Numbered from the stretch's first letter, positions 23,140 to 32,588 are shown. The stretch is 45,113 bases of DNA from Ruminococcaceae bacterium P7 (GCA_900100595.1 FMUA01000016.1:28765-73877); one strand, 5' to 3'. The notes: generated by a model from the sequence alone, not told the origin. A program made the numbers and translations.

Positions 23140-23578
23140 CACCGAGGAGCTCAATCATTTGGAAATGATCGGCGCTATCGTGTATCAGCTGACCAAAAAT
23201 CTGACCGAAGCGCAGATAAAGGCTGCCGGCTTTGAGGATTACTTTGTCGACCATACAACGGGAATCTATCCCCAGTCCGCGGGAGGTACGCCGTTTACGG
23301 CAGCCGCGATGCAGAGCAAGGGAGATCCGATCACCGACCTGCACGAAAACATGGCGGCAGAGCAGAAAGCAAGGACGACTTACGACAACATCCTCCGCTT
23401 CTGCGACGACTACGACGTCAGGGACGCGATCCGCTTTCTCAGGGCACGCGAGGTCGTGCACTATCAGCGGTTCGGAGAAAGCCTGCGCCTGCTGACCGAC
23501 AAGCTGGATGAGCGGAATTTCTATGCCTTCAATCCTTCGTTTGATAAGGCGTGCTTCAAAAAGCGGAAAGAATCCTGA
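23138..23578 (+). pseudogene. Manganese catalase (CotJC-type), 5' part missing
   Basis: The frame from 23138 reads GTEELNHLEMIGAIVYQLTKNLT, matching the middle of CotJC-like manganese catalases where E-E-x-x-H supplies metal ligands, and goes on through DLHENMAAEQKARTTYDNIL and VVHYQRFGESL to FYAFNPSF near the normal C-terminus. About the first third, with the first metal ligands, is absent: homology ends exactly at the 42-bp repeat. A TTG at 23159 could serve as a start but would not restore the active site. It once broke down hydrogen peroxide; now almost certainly dead. Confidence 0.88.
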
Positions 23579-23590
23579 AAATAATAGCAA

Positions 23591-23617
23591 AGCCACCGTG
23601 TCAAAACCACGGTGGCT
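23591..23617. terminator. Bidirectional hairpin between catalase remnant and AraC gene
   Basis: AGCCACCGTG (23591-23600) pairs with CACGGTGGCT (23608-23617). It lies between two converging genes; T tracts are modest on both sides (CCATTTGTT; TTTGCTATTATTTT). Confidence 0.75.
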
Positions 23618-23624
23618 CCATTTG

Positions 23625-24650
23625 TTATTCTTCGGTATTTTCGATATGGTTTTCGTTATCCCTCTGGGCGTCCGCCTTGCGTATTTTGATGGTGCGGCGG
23701 TAGACAAGCGGCGTGACGCCGTAATAATTTTTGAACGCCTTGCAGAACTTGGTGTGTTTTGCATAACCGACGGAATCGGAGATCTCTCCGACCTTCATGG
23801 TCGTTGTGGCAAGCTTCTCCGCTGCCCACTCCATTCTGACCTTTGTCTGGTACTCCTTGAAGCCGTAGCCGTAGACGTTCTTGAAATATTTTTTTACGGT
23901 GGTATCGCTCACGCCGTACTTATGCGCAAACTGGGCGGCGGTGTACTTGGTGCTGAAATCCTCCGTCAGACAGCGGTAGATATCCTCGGCGATATACATC
24001 TGCTTCGCGGAGATCTGCCGGTGCTCGCATGCGCACCGCTCCTTGAGGTCGGAGCCGAGATTGTGACCGATCTCGACGGTATGGGCAAGGGTGATGATGC
24101 CCTCTTCCCCGTCGAAGCCGTCGGCAAGCAGCTTGTCCAGCGTCTGCATGGTCGTTTTGGAGTAACCGAACAGATAGCCGTCGCTGTCATAGATATCCTC
24201 CTCGGGCAGCATCATCGACTCAATGACAAGCCGCAGCATGCGGAACATGGTGCTTTCCTTTACAAGCGAATCCACCTGCATAGTGATCTCCAGTCCCGTA
24301 AAATCCTCGGTGGTAAAGGAAAAGCTTCTTTCGTCACCGACCTTATAATCCATCAGTACCTGACCTGCGGGAAGCGTGAGCTTTTTTCCGTACAGGGTAC
24401 ACTCGCAGTCGCCGCAGCGGCAAATCACCGTGCGCAGATAGCGTCCCTCGTCGCCCTTGCGGAAGCCGAGCTTCCAAAGGTCGGGAATTTGGGGAGTATG
24501 AATATCGTAAAAAATGATTTGCATGCTGTCAAACGGATGATAGGATACAATGCGTCCCGTGCCGTCGGGGAACTGGTACTCGGCACGTTTCTTGCGCTCA
24601 ATGATCAACAATTCATCATCTTTTAAATGCTGGACTTTTTCGGGAATCAC
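23625..24650 (-). CDS. AraC-family transcriptional regulator
   Basis: 341 residues from a GTG at 24650 with AGAGGTG six bases upstream. Residues about 235-330 are the double helix-turn-helix: YTAAQFAHKYGVSDTTVKKYFKNVYGYGFKEYQTKVRMEWAAEKLATTTMKVGEISDSVGYAKHTKFCKAFKNYYGVTPLVYRR. The N-terminal 200 residues include RCGDCECTLYGKKLTLPAGQVLMDYKVG, a likely ligand-binding cupin-like part. Typical clostridial regulator of unknown target; no obvious target gene is adjacent apart from the catalase remnant. Confidence 0.92.
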   Translation of the reverse strand: MIPEKVQHLKDDELLIIERKKRAEYQFPDGTGRIVSYHPFDSMQIIFYDIHTPQIPDLWKLGFRKGDEGRYLRTVICRCGDCECTLYGKKLTLPAGQVLMDYKVGDERSFSFTTEDFTGLEITMQVDSLVKESTMFRMLRLVIESMMLPEEDIYDSDGYLFGYSKTTMQTLDKLLADGFDGEEGIITLAHTVEIGHNLGSDLKERCACEHRQISAKQMYIAEDIYRCLTEDFSTKYTAAQFAHKYGVSDTTVKKYFKNVYGYGFKEYQTKVRMEWAAEKLATTTMKVGEISDSVGYAKHTKFCKAFKNYYGVTPLVYRRTIKIRKADAQRDNENHIENTEE

Positions 24651-24910
24651 AATTACACCTCTTGATGCTAAACGGGGAAATGGCTAATAATAATTCTTAT
24701 ATTTGAATATTTTACCATAGTATACTGAATAAAAATACCCGCTTTCAGAAAAAATAATCTTTTTAGAATAACAATAAGGTAATAATTTCCACTTTTTTGA
24801 AGAACAAATCATAAAGAAGTGAAAAAAATCAGAAGACTGTCCTTTTTTTGTGCAATATTTCCATACGTACTTTTCCTGCAAAAACATCGTCAAAATGAAT
24901 AAACAAACAC
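24651..24910. other. AT-rich intergenic region
   Basis: About 260 bp between the AraC gene and the helicase terminator. It should hold the AraC promoter; TATACT at 24720-24725 on the minus strand is a possible -10 but the -35 is poor. A 69-codon frame here has no ribosome site and no protein-like features, so I do not call a gene. Confidence 0.45.
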
Positions 24911-24940
24911 AAAAAAGAGGATGACAGCGCGGTCATCCTC
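24911..24940 (-). terminator. Terminator of the large helicase gene
   Basis: GAGGATGAC (24917-24925) pairs with GTCATCCTC (24932-24940); on the minus strand TTTTTT follows (24911-24916). It starts seven bases past the helicase stop. Confidence 0.92.
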
Positions 24941-24947
24941 CTTGTCG

Positions 24948-27900
24948 TTACGCTCGGATTTTCCAGTTTCCGTTCGCGTCCTGCTCGATCAGCTCCGCGT
25001 TTCTGACGGTCTCAAACGCCGCCGTGAATACCGCCGCGGCGCCCACTCCCATCCTCGGATAGCCCATCAGCTTTGCCGCCTCCTTGACGGTGTCCTGCTC
25101 GGACAGGCTGATCTGCTGACGCAGCACGTGCATCACGGCATTGACCGTTTCGCAGTGCGGAATGTCCTTGGGGTCGCGCTTGCAGTCTCCCTCACCCGAC
25201 ACGCGGATATAGAAGTACTCCGAAGGCTTCTGACCGCTGTTCCAGAAGATATCCTCTCCGTTCAGGCTGACCTCGGTCAGTCCCAGACGGCGGTATACGT
25301 CCGAAAGCAGCTCCTGCGTCTTGGCGGTTGACCGCGTGATGGAATAGCTTGCGAGAACGCGCTTGCCCAGCAGATTGCGGCTGATGGGCGCTTCCACACG
25401 CATGATCTCGGAGACGGTGTTGCATACCTTGTCGAGATGCTTCGGCAGATTCTCCGCCGAGATTGCGCGGTTGCGGATCGCCGCCGCACGGTAGGGCTGT
25501 ACCGCCTGGAACGCGCTCTCCTCGTGCACGTTATCCTCGATGGTGCTGCTCTCGGGCGCGACGGGCTGCGGCTCCTCTTCATCGACGGTCTCGCCGTTTT
25601 CGAGCTTCTTCAATAAGTCGAGCAGACGGCTGATCTCCTTTTCGCGGTTGTCCCACCAGTCCATCGTCCAAACGCGCGTCATGTGCCAGCCGAGTCCGTT
25701 CAGCACGCCGATCTGCGCGTATTCGCGGTCACGCACGGTTTTCGACTCGCCGTAGCTCTCGCCGTCCAGCAGGATTCCCAACAGGTATTTTTCGTTATTG
25801 GAATTATCAATGACGCCGATATCGATTTTGAACGCCGAATGACCGACGTGCAGCTGGGTTTCATAGCCCGCTTCCCTGAGTCTGTCGCAAATCTCACGTG
25901 CGACGCCGTCCTGCTGCTCACGGGCGCGCTTGGAATCGGCGCGTGTGAGAGCCAGCTCTCTGCCCGAGGCGTATTCCAGAAACGCGCGCAATGCCGCTAC
26001 GCCCTCGGCGCTGGTTTTGGTCAGGTTGATCTGCTCGGGCGTGATGGAGCTGAACACCTTCATCTCGCATCTTGCGCGCGATACGGCGACGTTCAGACGC
26101 CGCCAGCCGCCCTCGCGGTTGAGCGGACCGAAGTTCATATAGACCTTGCCGTCCTTGTCGGGGCCGTAGCCGACCGAGAACAGGATTACGTCGCGCTCGT
26201 CGCCCTGTACATTCTCGAGATTCTTGACGAAAATCGGCTCCTCCGCGTCGTAGAGCCACTTTTCCAAGCCCTCGTCGGCAGCGCACGCATCGGACAGCAT
26301 ATCGTCGATCAGGTTCTGCTGGGAGATGTTGAAGGTCACGATGCCGATGCTCTGTTTGTGAAGCTCGCTGTCCTGATAGCGGCGCTTGATCTCCTCAATG
26401 ACCGCCTCCGCCTCCTGTCTGTTGCGGCGGTTGGTGCCGCGCTCGAATACGCCGTCCACATGCACCAGATTGACCTTGCTTTCGCGGTCGTTGACCGACG
26501 GGAAGGTGTAAAGCTTATTCTCATAGAAGTGGCTGTTGCTGAATGCGATCAGGCTCTCGTGGCGGCTCCTGTAGTGCCAGAGCAGATGCGTCTGCGGCAT
26601 GTTGAGCGCAAGACAGTCGTCGAGAATGCTCTCCAGATCCTCCACATCGAGGTTGTCCTCGTCAATAGAATTCGCGGCGAAGAACGAGGTCGGCGGCATC
26701 TGCTTCGGGTCGCCGACGATGACCGCGTTCTCGCCTCTCGCGAGCACGCCCACCGCCTTGCAGGTCGGCAGCTGGGAGGCTTCGTCGAATACCACCACGT
26801 CGAACGGCTGACGGTTGGTGCTGAGATACTGCGCCGCCGAAATCGGGCTCATCAGCATACACGGACAGAGCCTCGGCAGCAGGTTCGGGAGGTCGTCAAA
26901 CAGCTTGCGGATGGTCGTACCTCTGCCGCCGCTGCGGATCATTCTCTGCAAAATGCCCAGCTCGGAGCTGTTTGCCGCCGAGGAGCTGCAGTCGGGTACA
27001 TTCGCCGCAAGGCGGCAGAAAATCTCCTGCTTCGACAGCTCGGTCAGCTCACCCTCCAGCCGCTTGAACTGCGCGACCTTTTCGTTGAAAACCGAGCCGG
27101 AGAAGGTATTGAGCGCGTCGTTTTCGTCGATGACGATGCCGATCAGCGATCGCAGCATCGACTTGCGGTAGAGCGGCAGGATCTCCTCATGCGGCATGCC
27201 TGCCTTGTACATCTCGACAACGCCGCCGAGTCCCGCGTCCTCTGCTTCCTTCGCTGCCGCGTTGAACACCACCCAGTCCTTGATATCGTCCCTGTGGCGG
27301 CGGATTTGGTCGCAGAGGTCGAGCTGGCTGTCCACCCAGTTATCTTCGGCTTCTTCCTCTCGCAGCGCGACGGTGGCGGCGAATTTGTCGTGTTTTTCCT
27401 TGAATATCGCGTATTTCTCATTAAACTGCGCGAAGGTTTCACGCGCGCTGCTGTCCGAGAACAGCTTTTCACGGCGCTCCTGATCGGGAATCAGGCTGTC
27501 CAGCGCGGACAGGTTGCCCATCGCCTGAGACGCTAAGGAGGTTACGCGGTTCCAGTCGATATAGCCGCGGTCGTTGAGATAGTCCAGACCGCTGCCGTAG
27601 CGGTTGAACAGCGCCTGTCCCGCACGGAACTCGCTCTGATAATTCATTAATGTCTGGAAGCTCTGCGGCAGGGTGTTGCTGTTGATCGGCACGCGGGAGA
27701 ACGGACGCAGCTTATCGGTCAGGCTGCGGATCGCGCCGCTCTTGCCGAGCCACTTCGCGTTTGCCGCGTTCCACTCCGCGGCGAGCTGCTGCGGATTCTG
27801 ATTGAAGAAGCCGTCGTTCCAGCTCCTTGACAGCTCCGCGCGGAGATAGCCCATGTTCTGGAAATGCTTCGCCATCGTCAGGACGTCGCTGAAATAGCGG

Positions 27901-30683
27901 CGTTTGTCCGCTGCCTGCGTCCACTCGGGCGGCAGCGAGAGCCAATATCCGAGAGCGGTGGAAAACTCGCTGAGCTTTTCAATGTCCTCAAAGCGTCTGA
28001 TTTCCGTCTGCGCCGCTTCGGACGCCGTTTCCAGCGTGGAACGGATTTCCGTCAGCGCGTCATAATATTCTTCTGTGGAATTATCTAACATGGATTTCAG
28101 CTGCTGGGAATACTGCGTCACACCCACCGCGGACAGCGGATGATGCTGCGGATGTCCCGCGGCTCTGCCCGAGGTGACAAGGCGTTCCAGCAGCGTGATT
28201 TGATTTTCCAGTGCAGCGGCGCTGAGGTTCATGGCGTAGCTGCGGTCAAACGCTACCATCTCTCCCTCATAGTCGACGCCCTCATACTCGCCGATCAGCT
28301 GATAGAGAGAGCTGCCGCAGGGCTGTATTTTGTGGAGCTGCGTCGCGTAGGCGTCCAGCTCCCTGCGCAGACGCGCCGCCTGCTCCGCTTTGTCTTTGTA
28401 CTGCGCGGCGGTGGTCTTTTTGGTGACCTCCGTCGCCTCGCGGAGCTGCTCGAGAACGTCGCGCTTCTTCGATTTATTGGAATGCAGCTCGAGACAGAAC
28501 GCGCCGATGCCGATTTTGTTCAGGCGCTTCTGCACCACCTCCAATGCCGCCATCTTCTCGGCGACAAAGAGGACGCTCTTGCCCGCAATCAGCAGGTTCG
28601 CGATCATCGAGGTGATCGTCTGGGACTTGCCCGTTCCGGGCGGTCCGTGCAGGACAAAGCTCTTTCCCTCGCATGCGGATTCTATCGCGAAGAGCTGCGA
28701 CGCGTCGGCAGGCATCGGCAGCATCATCGTGCCCTCCTCTACCCTGTCGCCGATCGCCATCGGCTCCGCGTCCCAGCACATTTTGCCTTCCATCAGGCTT
28801 TTGACGATTTTATTCCTCTGCAGGTCGTCCGCGCGGTTGCGGATGTCGTTCCACATGACGAACTGCGTGAACGAGAAGATGCCCAGATAGGCGGACTCGA
28901 GCACGTCCCACTTCTTCTGATTCATGATAACCTTGCGGATGATGGTGAACACCCTGCGGGTATCGATGCCGTGTTCATCCATCGGCAGCGGGTCAAGCCC
29001 GTTGATCACAATGTCGAAATCCTGCTTGAGCTTCTCGAGAATCGTAATGTTCATCTGCGGCTCGTCGTCGCGCAGGCGCAGGACGTATCCCTGACGCGCG
29101 GACTTGCGGACGATCTCGACCGGCAAAAGGACGATCGGCGCGTAACGCGGCTTGACGCTTTTCTCGGTTTCGTACCAGCGCAGCAGTCCCATCGCAATAT
29201 AGAGCGTGTTCGCGCCGTTTTCCTCCAGGGACGCCTTTGCGCCGCGGTAGATGTTCTTGATGCCTGCCTCCAGCTCGTTCTCGGTGAGGACGGAGCGCAA
29301 GCGGTGGTTGGCAAACTCCGCCTTGATCAGATCCGCAAACTCGCCCAGCTCGTGCAGATTCTCAAAGCTCGCGTTTTGGCTGCCGCCCCACTCGGAGGGC
29401 TTCGACAGTACGGTAAAATCCTCGCCGTCGGACAAAGCGTCCTCGAGGTCGTCGATCGACGAGGTGAGGATTGGGACGAGCGTCTTGGAAAGGCGCAGGT
29501 TGATCAGATTGTTGCGCAGACCCAGATCGAGCAGCTTTCTCTCCCACTGCATCTGCTTGGTGAGCTGCGACTCGTCCTGCTCGGGCAGATCGCTGACAAA
29601 TTTATCGATTTCGCGCGGTCGGTTGCTGCCACGCAGGTTGTTGGACTCGTTCTTCTGAATCACAAAGCCCGTATCGGTGAGGATTCGCTGCGGCAAGGGC
29701 AATATGCCGCTTATTCTTGCGCGCTGCACGTCAAGGATGCACTCAACGTCGCCTGCCGATAGCTGCTTCTCCGCGAGGGCGCGCGCTTCATCAAAGCTAC
29801 ATTTCTTGCCGCTGACCATCATGGTGCTCTCGAGAACGGCGATCTCATTTACGCCGAGGGCAAGACGCTTGCTGACGACGGAATAGTCGTACTGCACCGC
29901 TTCGGGAAAGGTCAGATTCTCCAGCCACACGCCGCTGAAAATATGTCCATGCGTGAGCAGAAGAAGCGGATGCAGCCCGACCGCCTCCATGCAGGAGGCG
30001 TATAAGAGAGAAATATCCAGACAGTTGCCGCGCTTTTGCTGCAGCACCGTGTCGCTCAGACGGACGCGCTGACCGCTCTCCTCAAAGCTTGCGGGAGCCG
30101 TGCAATAGACAAGCTGCAGCTCTTTGACCGCCTCGTACAAAGCGGCTGACTGTGAGAGAACGCGGTTGACGTCCTGCGACTGGTAAGCGTCAAAGGACGG
30201 GTCGCCCGTCCACTTGCCGAGGAAGTCGGACGCACGGGCGATAATCTGAGAGAGCGCCGGATTATTAGGCACCACAAAGGAGCTGAGCAGCTCGGGATAA
30301 ACGCCGATTCCCTGCCACTCGTCAAAGGCAAGGACGGTGATTGCGAGATTCTCGGAAGCGATTTCGCCGCTGTCATCCGACAGCGACAGCGTGAGATTGC
30401 CCGTGACACGCTCGGTGAGGTTCGCGAGATAGTCGACATTGAGCACCAGCTCGATCTCATTCACGCAGAAGGTGTTCTGCGCCGGGATATAATCGAGTGT
30501 GAGAGAAAACGGCAGAATGATTTCGGGAGCCGAGTTCACGCTCAATGTGACGCGCTCGAGCGCCTGCTCACGCGGATTGTCCACGGTCACGGAGCGCATG
30601 ACGGGAATGTGGTTCTGATAAAGCGCGTAGTTGATGACGGGAGTCAGCTCGGCGGTAACGGTAATGTGTTGTTCGGGATTCAT
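24948..30683 (-). CDS. Giant DUF4011 helicase-nuclease with DUF3320 C-terminus
   Basis: 1911 residues. In order: beta-sandwich N-terminus (1-150); transglutaminase-like region with Cys in QQKRGNCLDISLLYASC (about 215-230) and His in THGHIFSGVW; DUF4011 (QMQWERKLLDLGLRNNLINLRLS, about 375-398); SF1 helicase with Walker A GPPGTGKSQT (about 678), DEAS (about 1298), GDPKQMPPTSFF (about 1325) and NVAVSRAR (about 1529); a Vsr/MTES_1575-like nuclease (KIDIGVID...LLGILLDGESY, about 1617-1642); DUF3320 winged helix (about 1740-1790). It should unwind and cut nucleic acid. Similar proteins are often found in defence islands, and a restriction enzyme lies 3.5 kb away, but an antiphage role is inference. 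Monocistronic, with its own terminator; ATG behind GAGGA. Confidence 0.9.
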   Translation of the reverse strand: MNPEQHITVTAELTPVINYALYQNHIPVMRSVTVDNPREQALERVTLSVNSAPEIILPFSLTLDYIPAQNTFCVNEIELVLNVDYLANLTERVTGNLTLSLSDDSGEIASENLAITVLAFDEWQGIGVYPELLSSFVVPNNPALSQIIARASDFLGKWTGDPSFDAYQSQDVNRVLSQSAALYEAVKELQLVYCTAPASFEESGQRVRLSDTVLQQKRGNCLDISLLYASCMEAVGLHPLLLLTHGHIFSGVWLENLTFPEAVQYDYSVVSKRLALGVNEIAVLESTMMVSGKKCSFDEARALAEKQLSAGDVECILDVQRARISGILPLPQRILTDTGFVIQKNESNNLRGSNRPREIDKFVSDLPEQDESQLTKQMQWERKLLDLGLRNNLINLRLSKTLVPILTSSIDDLEDALSDGEDFTVLSKPSEWGGSQNASFENLHELGEFADLIKAEFANHRLRSVLTENELEAGIKNIYRGAKASLEENGANTLYIAMGLLRWYETEKSVKPRYAPIVLLPVEIVRKSARQGYVLRLRDDEPQMNITILEKLKQDFDIVINGLDPLPMDEHGIDTRRVFTIIRKVIMNQKKWDVLESAYLGIFSFTQFVMWNDIRNRADDLQRNKIVKSLMEGKMCWDAEPMAIGDRVEEGTMMLPMPADASQLFAIESACEGKSFVLHGPPGTGKSQTITSMIANLLIAGKSVLFVAEKMAALEVVQKRLNKIGIGAFCLELHSNKSKKRDVLEQLREATEVTKKTTAAQYKDKAEQAARLRRELDAYATQLHKIQPCGSSLYQLIGEYEGVDYEGEMVAFDRSYAMNLSAAALENQITLLERLVTSGRAAGHPQHHPLSAVGVTQYSQQLKSMLDNSTEEYYDALTEIRSTLETASEAAQTEIRRFEDIEKLSEFSTALGYWLSLPPEWTQAADKRRYFSDVLTMAKHFQNMGYLRAELSRSWNDGFFNQNPQQLAAEWNAANAKWLGKSGAIRSLTDKLRPFSRVPINSNTLPQSFQTLMNYQSEFRAGQALFNRYGSGLDYLNDRGYIDWNRVTSLASQAMGNLSALDSLIPDQERREKLFSDSSARETFAQFNEKYAIFKEKHDKFAATVALREEEAEDNWVDSQLDLCDQIRRHRDDIKDWVVFNAAAKEAEDAGLGGVVEMYKAGMPHEEILPLYRKSMLRSLIGIVIDENDALNTFSGSVFNEKVAQFKRLEGELTELSKQEIFCRLAANVPDCSSSAANSSELGILQRMIRSGGRGTTIRKLFDDLPNLLPRLCPCMLMSPISAAQYLSTNRQPFDVVVFDEASQLPTCKAVGVLARGENAVIVGDPKQMPPTSFFAANSIDEDNLDVEDLESILDDCLALNMPQTHLLWHYRSRHESLIAFSNSHFYENKLYTFPSVNDRESKVNLVHVDGVFERGTNRRNRQEAEAVIEEIKRRYQDSELHKQSIGIVTFNISQQNLIDDMLSDACAADEGLEKWLYDAEEPIFVKNLENVQGDERDVILFSVGYGPDKDGKVYMNFGPLNREGGWRRLNVAVSRARCEMKVFSSITPEQINLTKTSAEGVAALRAFLEYASGRELALTRADSKRAREQQDGVAREICDRLREAGYETQLHVGHSAFKIDIGVIDNSNNEKYLLGILLDGESYGESKTVRDREYAQIGVLNGLGWHMTRVWTMDWWDNREKEISRLLDLLKKLENGETVDEEEPQPVAPESSTIEDNVHEESAFQAVQPYRAAAIRNRAISAENLPKHLDKVCNTVSEIMRVEAPISRNLLGKRVLASYSITRSTAKTQELLSDVYRRLGLTEVSLNGEDIFWNSGQKPSEYFYIRVSGEGDCKRDPKDIPHCETVNAVMHVLRQQISLSEQDTVKEAAKLMGYPRMGVGAAAVFTAAFETVRNAELIEQDANGNWKIRA

Positions 30684-30767
30684 AACGCATTCCTCGCTTT
30701 TTCATAGGATAAGATTATTTTAGCACACCGACACGGTGAATTCAACAAAATCATCATGATTCGCGTG

Positions 30768-30814
30768 AAAAAAATAGAGGCAATACCGCAATATTTCATC
30801 CTGCGGTATTGCCT
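30768..30814 (-). terminator. Terminator of the AbrB-glycosyltransferase operon
   Basis: AGGCAATACCGCA (30778-30790) pairs with TGCGGTATTGCCT (30802-30814), a perfect 13-bp stem; on the minus strand CTATTTTTTTC follows. Confidence 0.93.
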
Positions 30815-30820
30815 GACAGA

Positions 30821-32227
30821 TTATTTTTTTCGGTAGGATTCCCTGACCTTTTTCGCCATACGGTTATAGGCGAGCTTCTGCACCACCTGACTGATGGGAT
30901 AGGACAGGACGCCGCCCGCAACGCCGAAAATCCACGCGTACTGCCATGTGACGAATACGCCGAAGCAGACGATGATCGCGGCGAAAATTGCCCAATAGAT
31001 CGGATGGAATCTCTGGTTGACCTTTTTCAGCTCATCCATCATGTCGAAGCACTCCCCGGTATGGGGCGCGTTCTCGATGAAATCCGCGGCTCCTGCCGTA
31101 CCGGAGCAGGAACGGAAGTCGTCGCAGCAGTCCTTGGCTGCCTTCGCGTAGGAATCGTGATTGAGGATTTCCTGCACTGCCGCCTGGATACCCGCGGCGG
31201 AATCGTCGGTCAGAAGCACGCCCGCGCCGATCTCCTTCGTCTTTCTCGCGACAGCATTCTGCTCGCTCGTCTGGGGATAGAGCACCATCGGCGCCGCCAT
31301 ATAGAGGCTCTCGGACACGCTGTTCATGCCGCAGTGCGTGATAAACGCGTCCGTGCGTGACAGCACGTCGAGCTGGTCGACATAGGGATAGACCTTGACG
31401 TTGGACGGCAGCTCGCCGAGAAGCTTCTGATCCATCGAGTTGCCGCAGGAGATGATCACTTCGACGTTCATATCCTTCAGCGCGTCGATGCACTTGTTAT
31501 AGAAATCGGGGCGCTCGTTGATGACGGTACCCATCGAAATGTATACCAGCGGACGCTCCTTCTCTTTGTTCGGGAGCACCTTGGAGAACACGGAGGGTCC
31601 CACAAAGGCATAATGATCGGAGAAGCACTCCGAATAGGGCTGGAAATTGCGCGAGGTATAGACGACCGAATCGGTCTTGTTGTCGCTCTGGACGAGCATC
31701 ATCGCGTTCTTGATATGATAGCCGTAGGGCTCCATCTCCTTGAGCGCCTTCGAGATTTTCGGCAGTCCGAAGATCATATCGCCCAGCTCCGCGGCGCTCT
31801 GCTTCATGTACTTTGACGACATCTGATTGAACGCAAAGGTGCTGGTGGAAACAACCATCGGGACGTTGTGCTTCCACGCGTTGAGCTTGCCCCAGAAGCA
31901 GACCGAGTCGGTATAGACGACGTCGGGCTGAAAGGTCTTGAACTCCTCCTCGAGGAAGTCGTTCATCCGGATGGTGATTTTTATGTCCTGAATCGTCATT
32001 TCGGTGGTGGAAATATTCTTGACAGCCTCTTCCTCCTCCTTTGTCAACTCGGGAAGAAAGCGTGTGCAGGAGACAAACTCCGCGCCTGTCGCCTTGATTT
32101 TCGCCTCGAATTCATCAAAGGAATAGAAACGCACCGCGTCGCCGCGTCTGACAAGCTCCGCCGCCACGGGGAGCATCGGATTGGTGTGTCCGTGTGCGGG
32201 AATGCAGAAGAATGCGATTTTTTTCAT
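30821..32227 (-). CDS. GT1-family glycosyltransferase with a membrane tail
   Basis: 468 residues. N-terminal acceptor domain starts KIAFFCIPAHGHTNPMLPVAAEL, with the catalytic-type His in PAHGH; the donor domain has VYISMGTVINE and the nucleotide-sugar box AFITHCGMNSVSESLYMAAPMVLYPQTSEQ, as in macrolide and UDP-glucosyltransferases. Unlike most relatives it carries about 70 extra residues with two hydrophobic helices (WAIFAAIIVCFGVFV and AWIFGVAGGVLSYPIS) and a basic end, so it is probably bound to the membrane inner face. Acceptor unknown; a lipid or antibiotic are options. The ATG overlaps the AbrB stop (ATGA). Confidence 0.92.
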   Translation of the reverse strand: MKKIAFFCIPAHGHTNPMLPVAAELVRRGDAVRFYSFDEFEAKIKATGAEFVSCTRFLPELTKEEEEAVKNISTTEMTIQDIKITIRMNDFLEEEFKTFQPDVVYTDSVCFWGKLNAWKHNVPMVVSTSTFAFNQMSSKYMKQSAAELGDMIFGLPKISKALKEMEPYGYHIKNAMMLVQSDNKTDSVVYTSRNFQPYSECFSDHYAFVGPSVFSKVLPNKEKERPLVYISMGTVINERPDFYNKCIDALKDMNVEVIISCGNSMDQKLLGELPSNVKVYPYVDQLDVLSRTDAFITHCGMNSVSESLYMAAPMVLYPQTSEQNAVARKTKEIGAGVLLTDDSAAGIQAAVQEILNHDSYAKAAKDCCDDFRSCSGTAGAADFIENAPHTGECFDMMDELKKVNQRFHPIYWAIFAAIIVCFGVFVTWQYAWIFGVAGGVLSYPISQVVQKLAYNRMAKKVRESYRKK

Positions 32228-32442
32228 TTTACTTCATCGTCCTTTCCATCAAATGCCGCGCCAAACAGCTCGGCAAACGCGCTCTTCGGAGGTATCGCGA
32301 TGCCGCGTTCCGCATCGCCGAACAGAATCAGCGTGTCTCCCGGCTTGATGCCGAACAGGTCTCTCGCCTGCTTGGGAATCACGATCTGCCCTTTTTCTCC
32401 GACTGTCGCAGTCCATGCGTACTGTCCTTTTTTTGCTGTCAT
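32224..32442 (-). CDS. AbrB/SpoVT-type DNA-binding protein
   Basis: 72 residues from the ATG at 32442 (GAGGTGAG upstream). The swapped-hairpin domain is TATVGEKGQIVIPKQARDLFGIKPGDTLILFGDAERGIAI, close to the AbrB/MazE consensus. It ends in an acidic tail. As first gene of a two-gene operon with the glycosyltransferase it is likely the local regulator of that operon. MazE-like antitoxin is the alternative, but no toxin gene is adjacent. Confidence 0.9.
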   Translation of the reverse strand: MTAKKGQYAWTATVGEKGQIVIPKQARDLFGIKPGDTLILFGDAERGIAIPPKSAFAELFGAAFDGKDDEVK

Positions 32443-32536
32443 TTTTCTCACCTCATTGGTTGAATAAGTATGATTTGTTATACTTATCATACTACTGCAT
32501 ATTGAATTTTTCAATAGGTTTTTTCAAAAAATCCGC

Positions 32537-32566
32537 AAAAAAAACTCCCCGAACCATGTCGGGGAG
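32537..32566 (-). terminator. Terminator of the dockerin protein gene
   Basis: CTCCCCGA (32545-32552) pairs with TCGGGGAG (32559-32566); on the minus strand eight T follow. It lies about 20 bp past the stop at 32589. Confidence 0.93.
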
Positions 32567-32588
32567 CCTGTTTGCTTTTGTAGTATTC

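Noticed and set aside
22921..23154. Complete small gene starting at a TTG at 23154 over the repeat and tail A
   Set aside because: The TTG lies in antisense catalase sequence with no ribosome site; only the part from the repeat onward has a homologous counterpart.
24684..24893. 69-codon minus-strand frame in the AT-rich gap
   Set aside because: No ribosome site, low-complexity Tyr/Lys/Phe-rich product, overlaps the likely AraC promoter.
25683..29762. Long plus-strand open frames (up to 617 and 540 codons) opposite the giant helicase gene
   Set aside because: They are antisense shadows in GC-rich coding DNA: no family motifs, odd composition rich in Arg, Val, Asp and His, and the minus strand carries clear helicase motifs throughout.
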